Assembly: GCA_965206975.1 (NCBI GenBank)
Contig: OZ242253.1
Span: 992,001 to 1,056,000, forward strand
Direction: 5' to 3'
DNA: 64,000 nucleotides
Origin: JAAXGI01 sp965206975
GTDB lineage: Bacteria > Gemmatimonadota > Gemmatimonadetes > Longimicrobiales > Gaopeijiaceae
Positions 16,139 to 25,005 of the stretch are shown here, one piece after another. A program made the translations under genes and the position numbers. The notes below the pieces were generated by a model, which was not told the DNA's origin, searched no databases, and worked only from the letters and a program-made list of their open reading frames with translations. Within the stretch, counting starts at the first letter, position 1. The number at the start of each line of letters is the position of its first letter.

Positions 16139-17433
16139 TGGCTAATGACTTGCTCCATCGCTCTCGCCGTTCGCTCCGCCGCCCCCCGATGCCTCTCGAT
16201 GTACCCCGAAGCATTCGCACCGGTCTCACTGCAAAGGGCCTCGCTCGAGAGTAGGCGCCTGAGCGCACGGACAAGCTCGGACACCCCGCCAACGGCCTCT
16301 CCCGCCCCGAGGGCGAGGAGATCCCGAGCACCCCGCGAACTCCGGTACCGGGGTCCGACGAGGACAGGGAGCCCAGCCGCGGCAGGTTCGAGAACGGAGT
16401 GGAGGCCCGCGCGCCCGAATCCCCCACCGACGTAGGCGAGGGTGCCGACGGTGTAGAGGTGGGCGAGGACACCGAGGCGGTCGACGATCACCACGTCCCG
16501 TCCCTCGTCCCCGCCACGGCGCTCGACCTCCCCAAGCCGGATCGCGGCGAGCCCCGCTCGCCGCGCCCACCCCTCGAGTCTCGCCACGTGGGCCGGACCG
16601 GGTTCGTGGGGCGCGACGATCACCCTGAGGCGCGGAGTGGCCGGGGCGAGCGTCGCGACCGCAGAGAGGAGGATCTCCTCGTCGCGTGCCCAGGTGGATC
16701 CCGCGACGAGCGTCGGGCGGGGGTCTCCCCGGAACGGGAAGAGGTAGGGCGCCTCGGGCGGTGCTTCCCTGGCGCGGGTCCAGGCGGAGTCGATCCCGGG
16801 GTCCCCCGTCACCTCGATCCTCCCCGGCGGAACACCCAGGCGGAGGAAGCGTTCGGCGTCCTCCTCCGCAACGGCGAAGACGCGGGCAAGCGACTCGAAG
16901 GCGGGGCGAAGGAGGTGCCTCGCGCCGGGGCGGAGGCGGCCGGCGGCCGGCTCAAGCGTCCCGGCGAGGAGGACGACGGGGATCCCCCGCCCTCGCGCCG
17001 CCATCGTCACGCCCGGCCACACCTCCGTCTTCGTGAACCCGAGGAGGGCGGGGGAGAGATCGGCCAAGAGTGCGTCCATCTCGGGGCGGATGTCCCAAGG
17101 GAGGTAGGCGGCAACTTCTACGGGGAGGGCACGGGCGAAGGTTTCGGCGGAGGGGGAGAAGAAGGTGTAGGCAGCCTCGATGGCCGGGAGGCGGGCCCGG
17201 AGCCGCTCGAGGACGGCGCGGGCCTGAAGGCCCTCACCGACCGAGGGCGCGTGGAGCCAGACCGAGGGGCACCTCGGATCGCGCCGGCCCCGGCCCCAGC
17301 CGGTGAGCGTCTCCCGGGCGCTCCTTCGGCCGCGAAGGCCCACGGCGAACTTCGAGCTCCCATGCCAGATGAGAGGGGAGAGGCGGCGGAGGAGCCGGAG
17401 TGCGGCCGTGTAGCTTCCCGAACGGATCGACAT
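16135..17433 (-). CDS. kdtA: 3-deoxy-D-manno-octulosonic acid (Kdo) transferase
   Basis: Inner-membrane-associated GT30 enzyme that transfers Kdo from CMP-Kdo to lipid IVA, needed for LPS core. The 432-aa protein shows WLHAPSVGEG (Glu67 is the catalytic-base position), FTKTEVWPGV, VLLAGTL, LVAGSTWARDEEILL, VIVAPHEPGPAHVARLEGW, and the C-terminal YVGGGFGRAGLHSVLEPAAAGLPVLVGP nucleotide-sugar site. Length is normal. The start MSIRSGSY is chosen because the family N terminus begins there, although the frame is open upstream. Presence of this gene indicates a diderm cell with LPS. It overlaps the rhodanese gene and is divergent from the aminopeptidase gene. Confidence 0.94.
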   Translation of the reverse strand: MSIRSGSYTAALRLLRRLSPLIWHGSSKFAVGLRGRRSARETLTGWGRGRRDPRCPSVWLHAPSVGEGLQARAVLERLRARLPAIEAAYTFFSPSAETFARALPVEVAAYLPWDIRPEMDALLADLSPALLGFTKTEVWPGVTMAARGRGIPVVLLAGTLEPAAGRLRPGARHLLRPAFESLARVFAVAEEDAERFLRLGVPPGRIEVTGDPGIDSAWTRAREAPPEAPYLFPFRGDPRPTLVAGSTWARDEEILLSAVATLAPATPRLRVIVAPHEPGPAHVARLEGWARRAGLAAIRLGEVERRGGDEGRDVVIVDRLGVLAHLYTVGTLAYVGGGFGRAGLHSVLEPAAAGLPVLVGPRYRSSRGARDLLALGAGEAVGGVSELVRALRRLLSSEALCSETGANASGYIERHRGAAERTARAMEQVISQ

Positions 17434-17498
17434 GGGTGAGAATAGAATCGGGCCGGGGAGGCGCTTCAAGTCGGGGATGGAGGGGGGGACAGGGCCGA

Positions 17499-18632
17499 GT
17501 GCAACGACAACCCGGAGTCGGTGCGGGACCGAGGCGACGGGTGTGGGGCGCGATCCTCGCACTTTTCACCCTCTCTGGATGCAACCCCGTCTATGTGATC
17601 CGCGTGGGGTGGGCGGAGAGCAAGATCCTCCGCTCCCGCGTACCCCTCACAGAAATCATGGCGGACCCGGCGACCGACCCCGGCGAGCGCGGGAAGCTCC
17701 GGCTCGCATGGGATGCCAGGCGCTTTGCGATCGCCGAGCTCGGGTTTCGGAACGCCGGCGAGTCCTACACCTCGCTTGCGCGCCTCGAATCCGACACGCT
17801 CGCCCTCGTCCTCACGGCCGCCTACCCGGACCGGCTCGCGCTCCGCACGTGGTGGTTCCCCGTCGCCGGGCGGATCCCCTACCGCGCCTACTTCTCCGTG
17901 GAGGGAGCGGAGGAGGCGAGGGATGCGCTCGAGCGCGCGGGGTTCGACACCTATCTCCGGCCCACGGCGGCGTTCTCCACGCTCGGATGGTTCGCTGACC
18001 CGCTCTACTCGACGATGCTGAACACCGACGAGGTCGGGGTCGTCGAGACCGTGCTCCACGAGCTCGCGCACAACCACCTCTACCTCCCGGGGCGAGGCCG
18101 CTTCAACGAATCCTTCGCGAACTTCGCCGGACACGTGGCCGCGATCCGCTTTTTCTGCCGGGGCGAGGCGGACGGCCCGTCCACGCTGAGGTGCCGCCGC
18201 GCCCGGGCGCGCTGGGAGGACGCGCAGGACATATCCCTGTACATCGACGCCCTCGAGCGGGAGGTCGTGGCGCTCCTCGCCACCCCCGCCGCGCCCGGGC
18301 GCACCGGGGCGCCGGGCGACGAGATGGACCCCGCGCTCCTCATCGCCCGCGACTCACTCTACGCGGAGGCCCGCAACGACTTCGAAGCCCGTGTGCAGCC
18401 GGCGCTCAGGGCCACAAGCTACTCATATCTCTCGGCCGAGCCGCTGAACAATGCCACGCTCCTCTCGAGGCGCCTCTACCACCACCGGCTCCCCGACTTC
18501 GACGCCCTATGGCAAGCGAGTGGAAGGGACCTAGCAACCCTCCTCGGCTGGATGCGCGAAGCCGCCCCCGGGTACGACGATCCCTTCGAGATCCTCGACG
18601 CCGAGCCGCCCTCCGGGGCACTCACGGACTGA
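17499..18632 (+). CDS. COG4324-type putative aminopeptidase, lipoprotein
   Basis: A 377-aa predicted zinc aminopeptidase of the PF10023 family. The metal site is HELAHNHLYLPGRGRFNESFANF: His187 and His191 of HExxH, with a downstream Glu in NESFANF as the likely third ligand. The N terminus has basic residues, a hydrophobic stretch and a lipobox (LFTLSGC), so the protein should be a lipoprotein facing the periplasm. A GTG at 17499 is chosen: a G-rich Shine-Dalgarno lies at about 17479-17490, it yields a good lipoprotein signal, and earlier starts would overlap the divergent kdtA start at 17433. Substrate unknown; the family is annotated only by the motif. Confidence 0.85.
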   Translation: MQRQPGVGAGPRRRVWGAILALFTLSGCNPVYVIRVGWAESKILRSRVPLTEIMADPATDPGERGKLRLAWDARRFAIAELGFRNAGESYTSLARLESDTLALVLTAAYPDRLALRTWWFPVAGRIPYRAYFSVEGAEEARDALERAGFDTYLRPTAAFSTLGWFADPLYSTMLNTDEVGVVETVLHELAHNHLYLPGRGRFNESFANFAGHVAAIRFFCRGEADGPSTLRCRRARARWEDAQDISLYIDALEREVVALLATPAAPGRTGAPGDEMDPALLIARDSLYAEARNDFEARVQPALRATSYSYLSAEPLNNATLLSRRLYHHRLPDFDALWQASGRDLATLLGWMREAAPGYDDPFEILDAEPPSGALTD

Positions 18633-18715
18633 GCCGCCCGGTATGCGAGGGGCCGGAGCGCGCGGGCGGGAACCCCGCTGCGACTTCCGCCTCCTCCCCC
18701 GCACCGCGGCTTCGC

Positions 18716-20275
18716 CTACCGAGCCTCCTCGGCACCGCCCGCCGCTGCACTCCCCCCGTCCCGCCTCGGATCGGAGGCCAGGGTGAACCCCTCATCGGGG
18801 GACAAGAGGACGGCGCCCACCCCGCCGAAGAACATGTGCAACTCCTCGAACTCCCTTACGGGGAGCTCGAGCGCGTCCACCGGGACACCCCGCTCGTAGG
18901 CGGCCTGGACGACCCCGTCCTTTCGCTCCACATGAACCCTGGGGTGCCCCACCGCGAGGGGAAGCGGCATCCGGAAGTCGATGAAGTTGACGATCGTCTG
19001 ATACAGGGCGCTTGTGATCCGGTCCGCACCCGGGCTTCCGAGCGCGAGTACGCTTCCGTCCGCCGAGCGGCCGACGGTCGGGGCCATGTTCGAGGGCAGC
19101 CTCGTCCCGGGCGGGTGGGCGTGCAGGCCTCCGCGGGTGAGTTCCTGTTCGCCGAGGCTGTTGTTCATCCAGATCCCGGTGCCCCTCGGCATCACCCCGG
19201 AGCCGTAACCGGCCGAGGCGGTGATCGAGCAGGCGAGGCCCGCCGAGTCCACGGCCGAGGTGTGCACGGTCGAGCCGGAGCGGACCCGCCGCCCCAGCCG
19301 CCCCAGGGAGTCGGCCGCGAGAAGGCGTTCGCCGCCCCCCCCCTCGGTGTCCTCCACCCCGTCGAGATGCCTCTCCCGGTACTCGAGCACCACGCGCTCG
19401 ACCCCGACGATCCGGCGCACCGCCTCCCCGTCCCACTCCCCCGGCGCACCACCCAGCCGGTCACCGCTGAGCGCGAGCATCGCGGCAAGCGTCGTGCCGC
19501 CGATGGCGGGAGGCGGATTGATCGCGAGCCTCCACTCCCGCATATCGACCCCGAGCGGGCGCCGGACGACGGGGTCGTACGCCTCGAGATCCTCGATCCC
19601 AAGGAGCCCGTCGTTCTCCCGCACCTCCCGGGCGATCGCGTGGGCCAGCTCTCCACGGTAGAGCTCCCTCGCACCCTTCTTCGCGATCCGCTCCAAGCTC
19701 CCCGCAAGGCCCTCGATCCGGACGATGTCGCCCGCCTCGACGAGCTCTCCCCCCGGTGAATGGATCGCCCTGCTGCTCTCCGGGTTCCACCCGAAGATCC
19801 CCTCTCCGCAGAACTCGAGATACACGCGGGAGGTTCGGGAGAGGGGAAACCCGTCCCGGGCCCATTCGTACGCCGGCTCCACGACGAGCTCCCAGGGGAG
19901 GCGACCGTACGAGGAGGAGGCGAGTCCCAGGCCGGCGACCGCGCCCGGGGTTCCGATGGAGCCGTAGCCGACCGTGGTGTCGAGCCCCCCGCCGTACTCG
20001 AGGTGGACCTCGCGAACGCCCCCGCCGAAGCGCTCCGGATCGAGGCCACGCCCCGGCATCTCTGCGTAGCCGTCGATCGTCACCGGGTCTGCGGCCGGCG
20101 GTCCAATCGTGATGAACGCGCCCCCGCCGAGCGAGCAGACGCCGGGCTCCGTCACGAGGGAGACCAGGACGGCGGCGACCGCCGCATCCACCGCATTTCC
20201 GCCCTCGTCCGCGATCCGCGCCCCGGCTTCGGCCGCCATCCGGGAGGTGGAGGAAACCCCGACTTTTTGAACCAT
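18716..20275 (-). CDS. Gamma-glutamyltransferase family protein (Ntn hydrolase)
   Basis: A 519-aa GGT-fold enzyme, made as a proenzyme that self-cleaves before a catalytic threonine. The predicted cleavage is before Thr336 in GSTVHTSAVD, which aligns with the TTHxSVVD of characterised GGTs. Other landmarks: GGNAVDAAVAAVLVSLVTEPGVCSLGGGAF at the N terminus, NPPPAIGGTT, and SNMAPTV plus GSPGADRI in the small subunit. There is no signal peptide, unlike periplasmic GGT, so it may be cytoplasmic; gamma-glutamyl peptide or related amide hydrolysis is the likely reaction. The ATG at 20275 has GGAAGGA 5 nt upstream. It is convergent with the aminopeptidase gene and divergent from leuS. Confidence 0.88.
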   Translation of the reverse strand: MVQKVGVSSTSRMAAEAGARIADEGGNAVDAAVAAVLVSLVTEPGVCSLGGGAFITIGPPAADPVTIDGYAEMPGRGLDPERFGGGVREVHLEYGGGLDTTVGYGSIGTPGAVAGLGLASSSYGRLPWELVVEPAYEWARDGFPLSRTSRVYLEFCGEGIFGWNPESSRAIHSPGGELVEAGDIVRIEGLAGSLERIAKKGARELYRGELAHAIAREVRENDGLLGIEDLEAYDPVVRRPLGVDMREWRLAINPPPAIGGTTLAAMLALSGDRLGGAPGEWDGEAVRRIVGVERVVLEYRERHLDGVEDTEGGGGERLLAADSLGRLGRRVRSGSTVHTSAVDSAGLACSITASAGYGSGVMPRGTGIWMNNSLGEQELTRGGLHAHPPGTRLPSNMAPTVGRSADGSVLALGSPGADRITSALYQTIVNFIDFRMPLPLAVGHPRVHVERKDGVVQAAYERGVPVDALELPVREFEELHMFFGGVGAVLLSPDEGFTLASDPRRDGGSAAAGGAEEAR

Positions 20276-20467
20276 CGTATCCTTCCGCTCGTCGCCGGCG
20301 GCCGCTCGCCCCTCCCGAGCGGAGCCGGGTACCTCCGCGCCCGAACCCGAACCCCGGGAGGCCCCGCCCTTCGCGGAGTTCCCCTTTATCGCGGTTTCCG
20401 GCGGGATTATGATTCCCCGTCTTGAAAGTACGCCCCTCTGTCCTGCACACTCGACGGCACCCGCAGC

Positions 20468-22966
20468 ATGACACCAGCTGACATGGAGCGCTACGTCCCG
20501 GCCGAGGTGGAGCGGAAGTGGCAGGAGAGGTGGGAGGCCGAGGGCACGAACCGCTTCACCGATTCCGAGCTCCGCTCGGCCAAGGCCCCCTTCTTCAACC
20601 TGATGATGTTTCCCTACCCCTCCGCCGAGGGGCTTCACGTGGGGAACATATACGCATTCACCGGGGCCGATGTTCACGGCCGCTTCCACCGCCTGGCGGG
20701 GCGGGACGTCTTCGAGCCGATCGGGTTCGACGCCTTCGGGATCCACTCGGAGAACTTCGCGCTGAAGGTCGGGATCCACCCGATGGACCTGATCCCGAGG
20801 AACGTCAAGAACTTCACGCGGCAGCTCCGGAGGATCGGGGGGATGTTCGACTGGAGCCACGCCGTCGACACGACGACGCCGGACTACTACCGCTGGACGC
20901 AGTGGATCTTCCTCGCGCTCTACCGCGCGGGCCTCGCCGAGCGCGTCAAGGCCCCGGTGAATTGGTGCCCCTCCTGCAAGACGGTGGTGGCGAATGAGCA
21001 GGTGGTGGCCGGGGTCTGCGAACGCTGCGACACCGCCGTCGAGCAACGCCGGATCACGCAGTGGTTCTTCAAGATCTCGAGCTACGCGGAGCGGCTCCTG
21101 AACAACCTCGACACGCTCGACTGGTCCGAGCCGACAAAGAAGGCACAGCGAAACTGGATCGGCCGAAGCGAGGGCGCGGCGATCCGCTTCCCATTCGGCG
21201 AAGAGGGCGAATCGGGCAACTCGTCCAACGCCCACCGGGAGGAGGCAATCGAGGTCTTTACGACACGGCCCGACACCCTCTTCGGGGCGACATACATGGT
21301 CCTCGCCCCCGAGCACCCCCTCGTCGACCGGGTCACGACCCCCGCGTGCGCCGACGAGGTAGCGCGCTACCGGAAGGCCGTCTCACGGACGGACCTCGTG
21401 ACACGGAAGAAGACGGAGAAGGCGAAGACGGGCGTCTTCACCGGCGCGCACTGCATGAACCCGGCGACCGGACGGCCGATCCCGGTCTGGATCGCCGACT
21501 ACGTCCTGATGGAGTACGGGACCGGGGCGATCATGGCCGTGCCGAGCCACGACGAGAGGGACTACGAGTTCGCCCGCGCCTTCGGCCTCCCGATCCGCCG
21601 CGTCGTCGCCCCGGAGGGGGAAGATCCGGGTGCCCCGCTCGAAGAGGCGTATCCGGGCGAGGGGACGATGGTGAACTCGGGGCGCTTCACCGGCATCCCG
21701 ACGCCCGAGGGGCGGCGTGCCGTCGTCTCGTGGCTCGGGGAGCGGGGGCTCGCCGAGCCGCGCGTCAACTACCGGCTCCACGACTGGTGCATCTCCAGAC
21801 AGCGGTACTGGGGCCCGCCGATCCCGATTGTCTACTGCGAGGGGTGCGGGGTGGTCCCCCTCCCCGAGGCGGAGCTTCCCGTCCTCCTCCCCCGGGTGGA
21901 GGACTTCACCCCCGACGACTCGGGGACAAGCCCCCTTGCCCGGGTGGAGGCGTGGTACCGGACCCGCTGCCCCGAGTGCGGGGGGGAGGCCCGGAGGGAG
22001 ACGGATGTCTCGGATACCTTCCTGGATTCCTCCTGGTACTTCCTCCGCTACCCCTCGAGTCACGAGGCGGAGCGCCCCTTCGACCCCGAGATCAACCGGC
22101 GCTGGCTTCCAGTCGACACGTATATCGGGGGGCAGGAGCACAACGTCCTCCACCTCCTCTACTCGCGCTTCGTCACGATGGCGCTCCACGACCTCGGACA
22201 CCTGGAGTTCGAAGAGCCGTTCTCCCGCTTCCGGGCGCACGGCCTCATCGTCCGCGAGGGCGCGAAGATGTCGAAAAGCCGGGGGAACGTGATCATTCCC
22301 GATCCGATCATCGAGCGTCACGGGGCTGACGCCTTCCGGCTCTACCTCATGTTCCTCGGGCCGTATGCGGAGGGGGGGGACTACCGCGACCACGGGATCC
22401 AGGGGCCCTTCGGGTTCCTGAAGCGACTCTGGGAAACGGTGATCCCCGTAGACGGTCTCGCTGACGGCCCCCCGGATCCCATCGTGGAACGGAAGCTTCA
22501 CCGGACGATCCGGCAAGTCTCGCGCCAGATCCCGGAGCTTCAGTTCAACACGGCGATCGCGGCGATGATGGAGTACCTGAATACCGTGCGCCGGGGGGGG
22601 AGGGAGGCAGCCCGCTCCGAGGTGAAGCCGCTCGTCATCATGATGGCCCCCTTCTGCCCGCACATCGCCGAGGAGCTTTGGGAGCGGCTCGGAGAGGAGG
22701 GGAGCATCTTCGACACCGCGTCCTGGCCCGCCTTCGATCCCGAGAAGACGGTCGAGGAGGAGATCACGCTCGCGATCCAGATCAACGGAAAGGTCCGCGG
22801 CACGATCCGGATACCGGCCGGGTCGAGCGAGGCGGAGACGCTCGCGCTCGCGCGAGGCGAGGCGAACGTGGCTCGACACCTAGAGGGAGCGGAGCTCCGC
22901 CGGGTAATCTACGTTCAGGACCGGCTCCTGAACCTCGTCGTATCCACATCGCAGGGGCAGTCATGA
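20468..22966 (+). CDS. leuS: Leucyl-tRNA synthetase
   Basis: Class I synthetase, 832 aa, charging tRNA-Leu in the cytoplasm. The HIGH-equivalent is PYPSAEGLHVGN (about residues 50-61), where the last His is Asn. A Cys4 zinc module follows (CPSCKTVVANEQVVAGVCERC). The editing domain CP1 carries TTRPDTLFGATYMVLAPEHP and MAVPSHDERDYEFA. A second Cys-rich zinc module lies at about residues 460-510 (CEGCG ... CPECG). KMSKS is intact (GAKMSKSRGNVI). The catalytic DWCISRQRYWGPPIP motif is present. ATG 20468 is used; an in-frame ATG at 20483 is possible. Its stop overlaps the tkt start by 4 nt. Confidence 0.97.
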   Translation: MTPADMERYVPAEVERKWQERWEAEGTNRFTDSELRSAKAPFFNLMMFPYPSAEGLHVGNIYAFTGADVHGRFHRLAGRDVFEPIGFDAFGIHSENFALKVGIHPMDLIPRNVKNFTRQLRRIGGMFDWSHAVDTTTPDYYRWTQWIFLALYRAGLAERVKAPVNWCPSCKTVVANEQVVAGVCERCDTAVEQRRITQWFFKISSYAERLLNNLDTLDWSEPTKKAQRNWIGRSEGAAIRFPFGEEGESGNSSNAHREEAIEVFTTRPDTLFGATYMVLAPEHPLVDRVTTPACADEVARYRKAVSRTDLVTRKKTEKAKTGVFTGAHCMNPATGRPIPVWIADYVLMEYGTGAIMAVPSHDERDYEFARAFGLPIRRVVAPEGEDPGAPLEEAYPGEGTMVNSGRFTGIPTPEGRRAVVSWLGERGLAEPRVNYRLHDWCISRQRYWGPPIPIVYCEGCGVVPLPEAELPVLLPRVEDFTPDDSGTSPLARVEAWYRTRCPECGGEARRETDVSDTFLDSSWYFLRYPSSHEAERPFDPEINRRWLPVDTYIGGQEHNVLHLLYSRFVTMALHDLGHLEFEEPFSRFRAHGLIVREGAKMSKSRGNVIIPDPIIERHGADAFRLYLMFLGPYAEGGDYRDHGIQGPFGFLKRLWETVIPVDGLADGPPDPIVERKLHRTIRQVSRQIPELQFNTAIAAMMEYLNTVRRGGREAARSEVKPLVIMMAPFCPHIAEELWERLGEEGSIFDTASWPAFDPEKTVEEEITLAIQINGKVRGTIRIPAGSSEAETLALARGEANVARHLEGAELRRVIYVQDRLLNLVVSTSQGQS

Positions 22967-25005
22967 CCGAGGCTCGAAGCGAGGCACTCCACCTCCCGGA
23001 TCCGGGAACGCTCAAACTCGCCGTCGACGCGGTGCGGGTCCTTTCGATGGACGCGGTCGAAGCGGCCGCCTCCGGACACCCGGGCGCGCCGATGGGGCTC
23101 GCCCCCGCCGGCTACCTCCTCTGGCGCCATCATCTGAGGCACAACCCGGCAAACCCCGATTGGCCGAACCGGGACCGCTTCGTACTCTCGGCGGGCCACG
23201 CCTCGATGCTCCTCTACTCGCTCCTCCACCTCTCCGGCTACGATCTCCCGCTTTCGGAGCTCAAGGACTTCCGCCAATGGGAGAGCCGGACGCCCGGACA
23301 CCCGGAGTACGGGTGCACGCCGGGGGTCGAGACGACGACGGGGCCCCTCGGACAGGGCATCGCGAACTCGGTCGGCATGGCGCTGGCGGAACGCTGGCTC
23401 GCCGCCCGCTACAACCGACCGGGCCACACGGTCATCGACCACCGCACCTATGTGATCTGCTCGGACGGCGACTTGATGGAAGGGGTGTCCCACGAGGCCG
23501 CAGAGCTCGCGGGACACCAGCGGCTCGGCAAGCTCGTCTGGATCTTCGACGACAACGAGGTCACAATCGAGGGGGATACGAAGCTCGCCTCCTCGACAGA
23601 CCAGCTCGCGCGCTTCGAGAGCTACGGGTGGCATGTGGAGCGGGTGGCGGACGGGAACGACCTGCCGCTCCTCGACGCCGCGCTCCGGAGGGCGCGCGGG
23701 GAGAGCGAACGGCCCTCGCTCATCGCGCTTCGGACCATGATCGGGTGGGGGAGCCCGAATAAGGCGGGGAGCGCGGACGCACACGGTGCCCCGCTCGGGG
23801 CGGATGAGATCGAGGCCACGAAGGAAGCCCTCGGCTACCCGAGCCGGGAGGCGTTCTGGGTGGCAGACGAGGCGCGCCGGGAGTGGGGGCTCGCCGGAGA
23901 GCGCGGGAGCGCGCTCGAGGGGGAGTGGCAGGACGCGCTGCGGCGCTACGAGTCCGCATATCCCGAGCTCGCCCAGGAGTTCGAGCGCTCCCTTACGGGC
24001 GCCCTCCCGGGCGGCTGGGACTCTGCGTTTGCCGGGTTCCGCGTCCCGGAGAAACCGGAGGCGACCCGAAAGAGCTCGGGGAGGGTGATCCAGCACCTCG
24101 CGGGCGCTGTCCCGAACCTCATCGGCGGCTCTGCAGACCTCGCGCCCTCCACAATGACGGAGATCGCCGGCACGCCTTCCCTCCTCCCCGACGCCCCCGA
24201 GGGGCGGAACCTCCATTTCGGGGTCCGCGAACACGCGATGGGGGGCATCCTGAACGGGATGGCGCTCCACGGCGGCCTTCACGTCTACGGCGGGACTTTC
24301 CTCGTTTTCGCGGACTACATGCGTCCCGCAATCCGCCTCGCCGCGCTGATGGGGCTCCCGGTCCGCTACGTCTTCACGCACGACTCGATCGGGCTCGGCG
24401 AGGATGGGCCGACGCACCAGCCCGTCGAGCACCTCATGGCGCTCCGGGCGATCCCGAACCTCCTGGATCTGCGCCCCGCCGACGCGAGAGAGACGGCCGC
24501 GGCGTGGCGCCTCGCGCTCGAGCGCTCGAGCGGCCCCTCCTTCCTATCGCTGACACGGCAGGGGGTTGAGCCCCTGGACCGGGGGGAAACGCCGTCGCCG
24601 GGGGATGTGAAGCGGGGCGGGTACGTCTTTCGCGAGGCGACGGGCGGGCGACCTGATCTCCTGCTCATCGCCTCGGGCTCCGAGCTCAAGGTGGCACTCG
24701 ATGCGCGCGGGCGCCTCGAGGCGGAGGGGATCCGGACCCGGGTGGTGAGCCTGATGAGCTGGTATCTCTTCTCCCGGCAGGACGAGCGCTACCGGGACCA
24801 CGTCCTCCCTCCCGAGATCGCGGCCCGGGTCGCCGTCGAGGCCGGGGCGACCCTCGGGTGGGAAAGGTGGACGGCCCCGAAGGGGCGACCCGTGGGGATC
24901 GACCGCTTCGGGGCCTCCGCACCCGCGCCGCGCCTCTACGAGGCCTTCGGGCTCACCCCGGACGCCGTCGCCGAGGCCGCCCGGGCCCTCCTCCGGGACT
25001 GCTAG
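22963..25005 (+). CDS. tkt: Transketolase
   Basis: Thiamine-diphosphate enzyme of the non-oxidative pentose phosphate pathway, 680 aa, full length. Motifs: AAASGHPGAPMGLAP at the N terminus, the ThDP/Mg motif CSDGDLMEGVSHEAAELAGH with the closing DDNEVTIEG, and the transketolase signature GLGEDGPTHQPVEHL with the substrate-binding His. C-terminal domain from about 555. It starts within the leuS stop (ATGA), so it is translationally coupled to leuS. Its own stop shares the tetranucleotide CTAG (25002-25005) with the stop of the convergent antiporter gene. Confidence 0.96.
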   Translation: MTEARSEALHLPDPGTLKLAVDAVRVLSMDAVEAAASGHPGAPMGLAPAGYLLWRHHLRHNPANPDWPNRDRFVLSAGHASMLLYSLLHLSGYDLPLSELKDFRQWESRTPGHPEYGCTPGVETTTGPLGQGIANSVGMALAERWLAARYNRPGHTVIDHRTYVICSDGDLMEGVSHEAAELAGHQRLGKLVWIFDDNEVTIEGDTKLASSTDQLARFESYGWHVERVADGNDLPLLDAALRRARGESERPSLIALRTMIGWGSPNKAGSADAHGAPLGADEIEATKEALGYPSREAFWVADEARREWGLAGERGSALEGEWQDALRRYESAYPELAQEFERSLTGALPGGWDSAFAGFRVPEKPEATRKSSGRVIQHLAGAVPNLIGGSADLAPSTMTEIAGTPSLLPDAPEGRNLHFGVREHAMGGILNGMALHGGLHVYGGTFLVFADYMRPAIRLAALMGLPVRYVFTHDSIGLGEDGPTHQPVEHLMALRAIPNLLDLRPADARETAAAWRLALERSSGPSFLSLTRQGVEPLDRGETPSPGDVKRGGYVFREATGGRPDLLLIASGSELKVALDARGRLEAEGIRTRVVSLMSWYLFSRQDERYRDHVLPPEIAARVAVEAGATLGWERWTAPKGRPVGIDRFGASAPAPRLYEAFGLTPDAVAEAARALLRDC

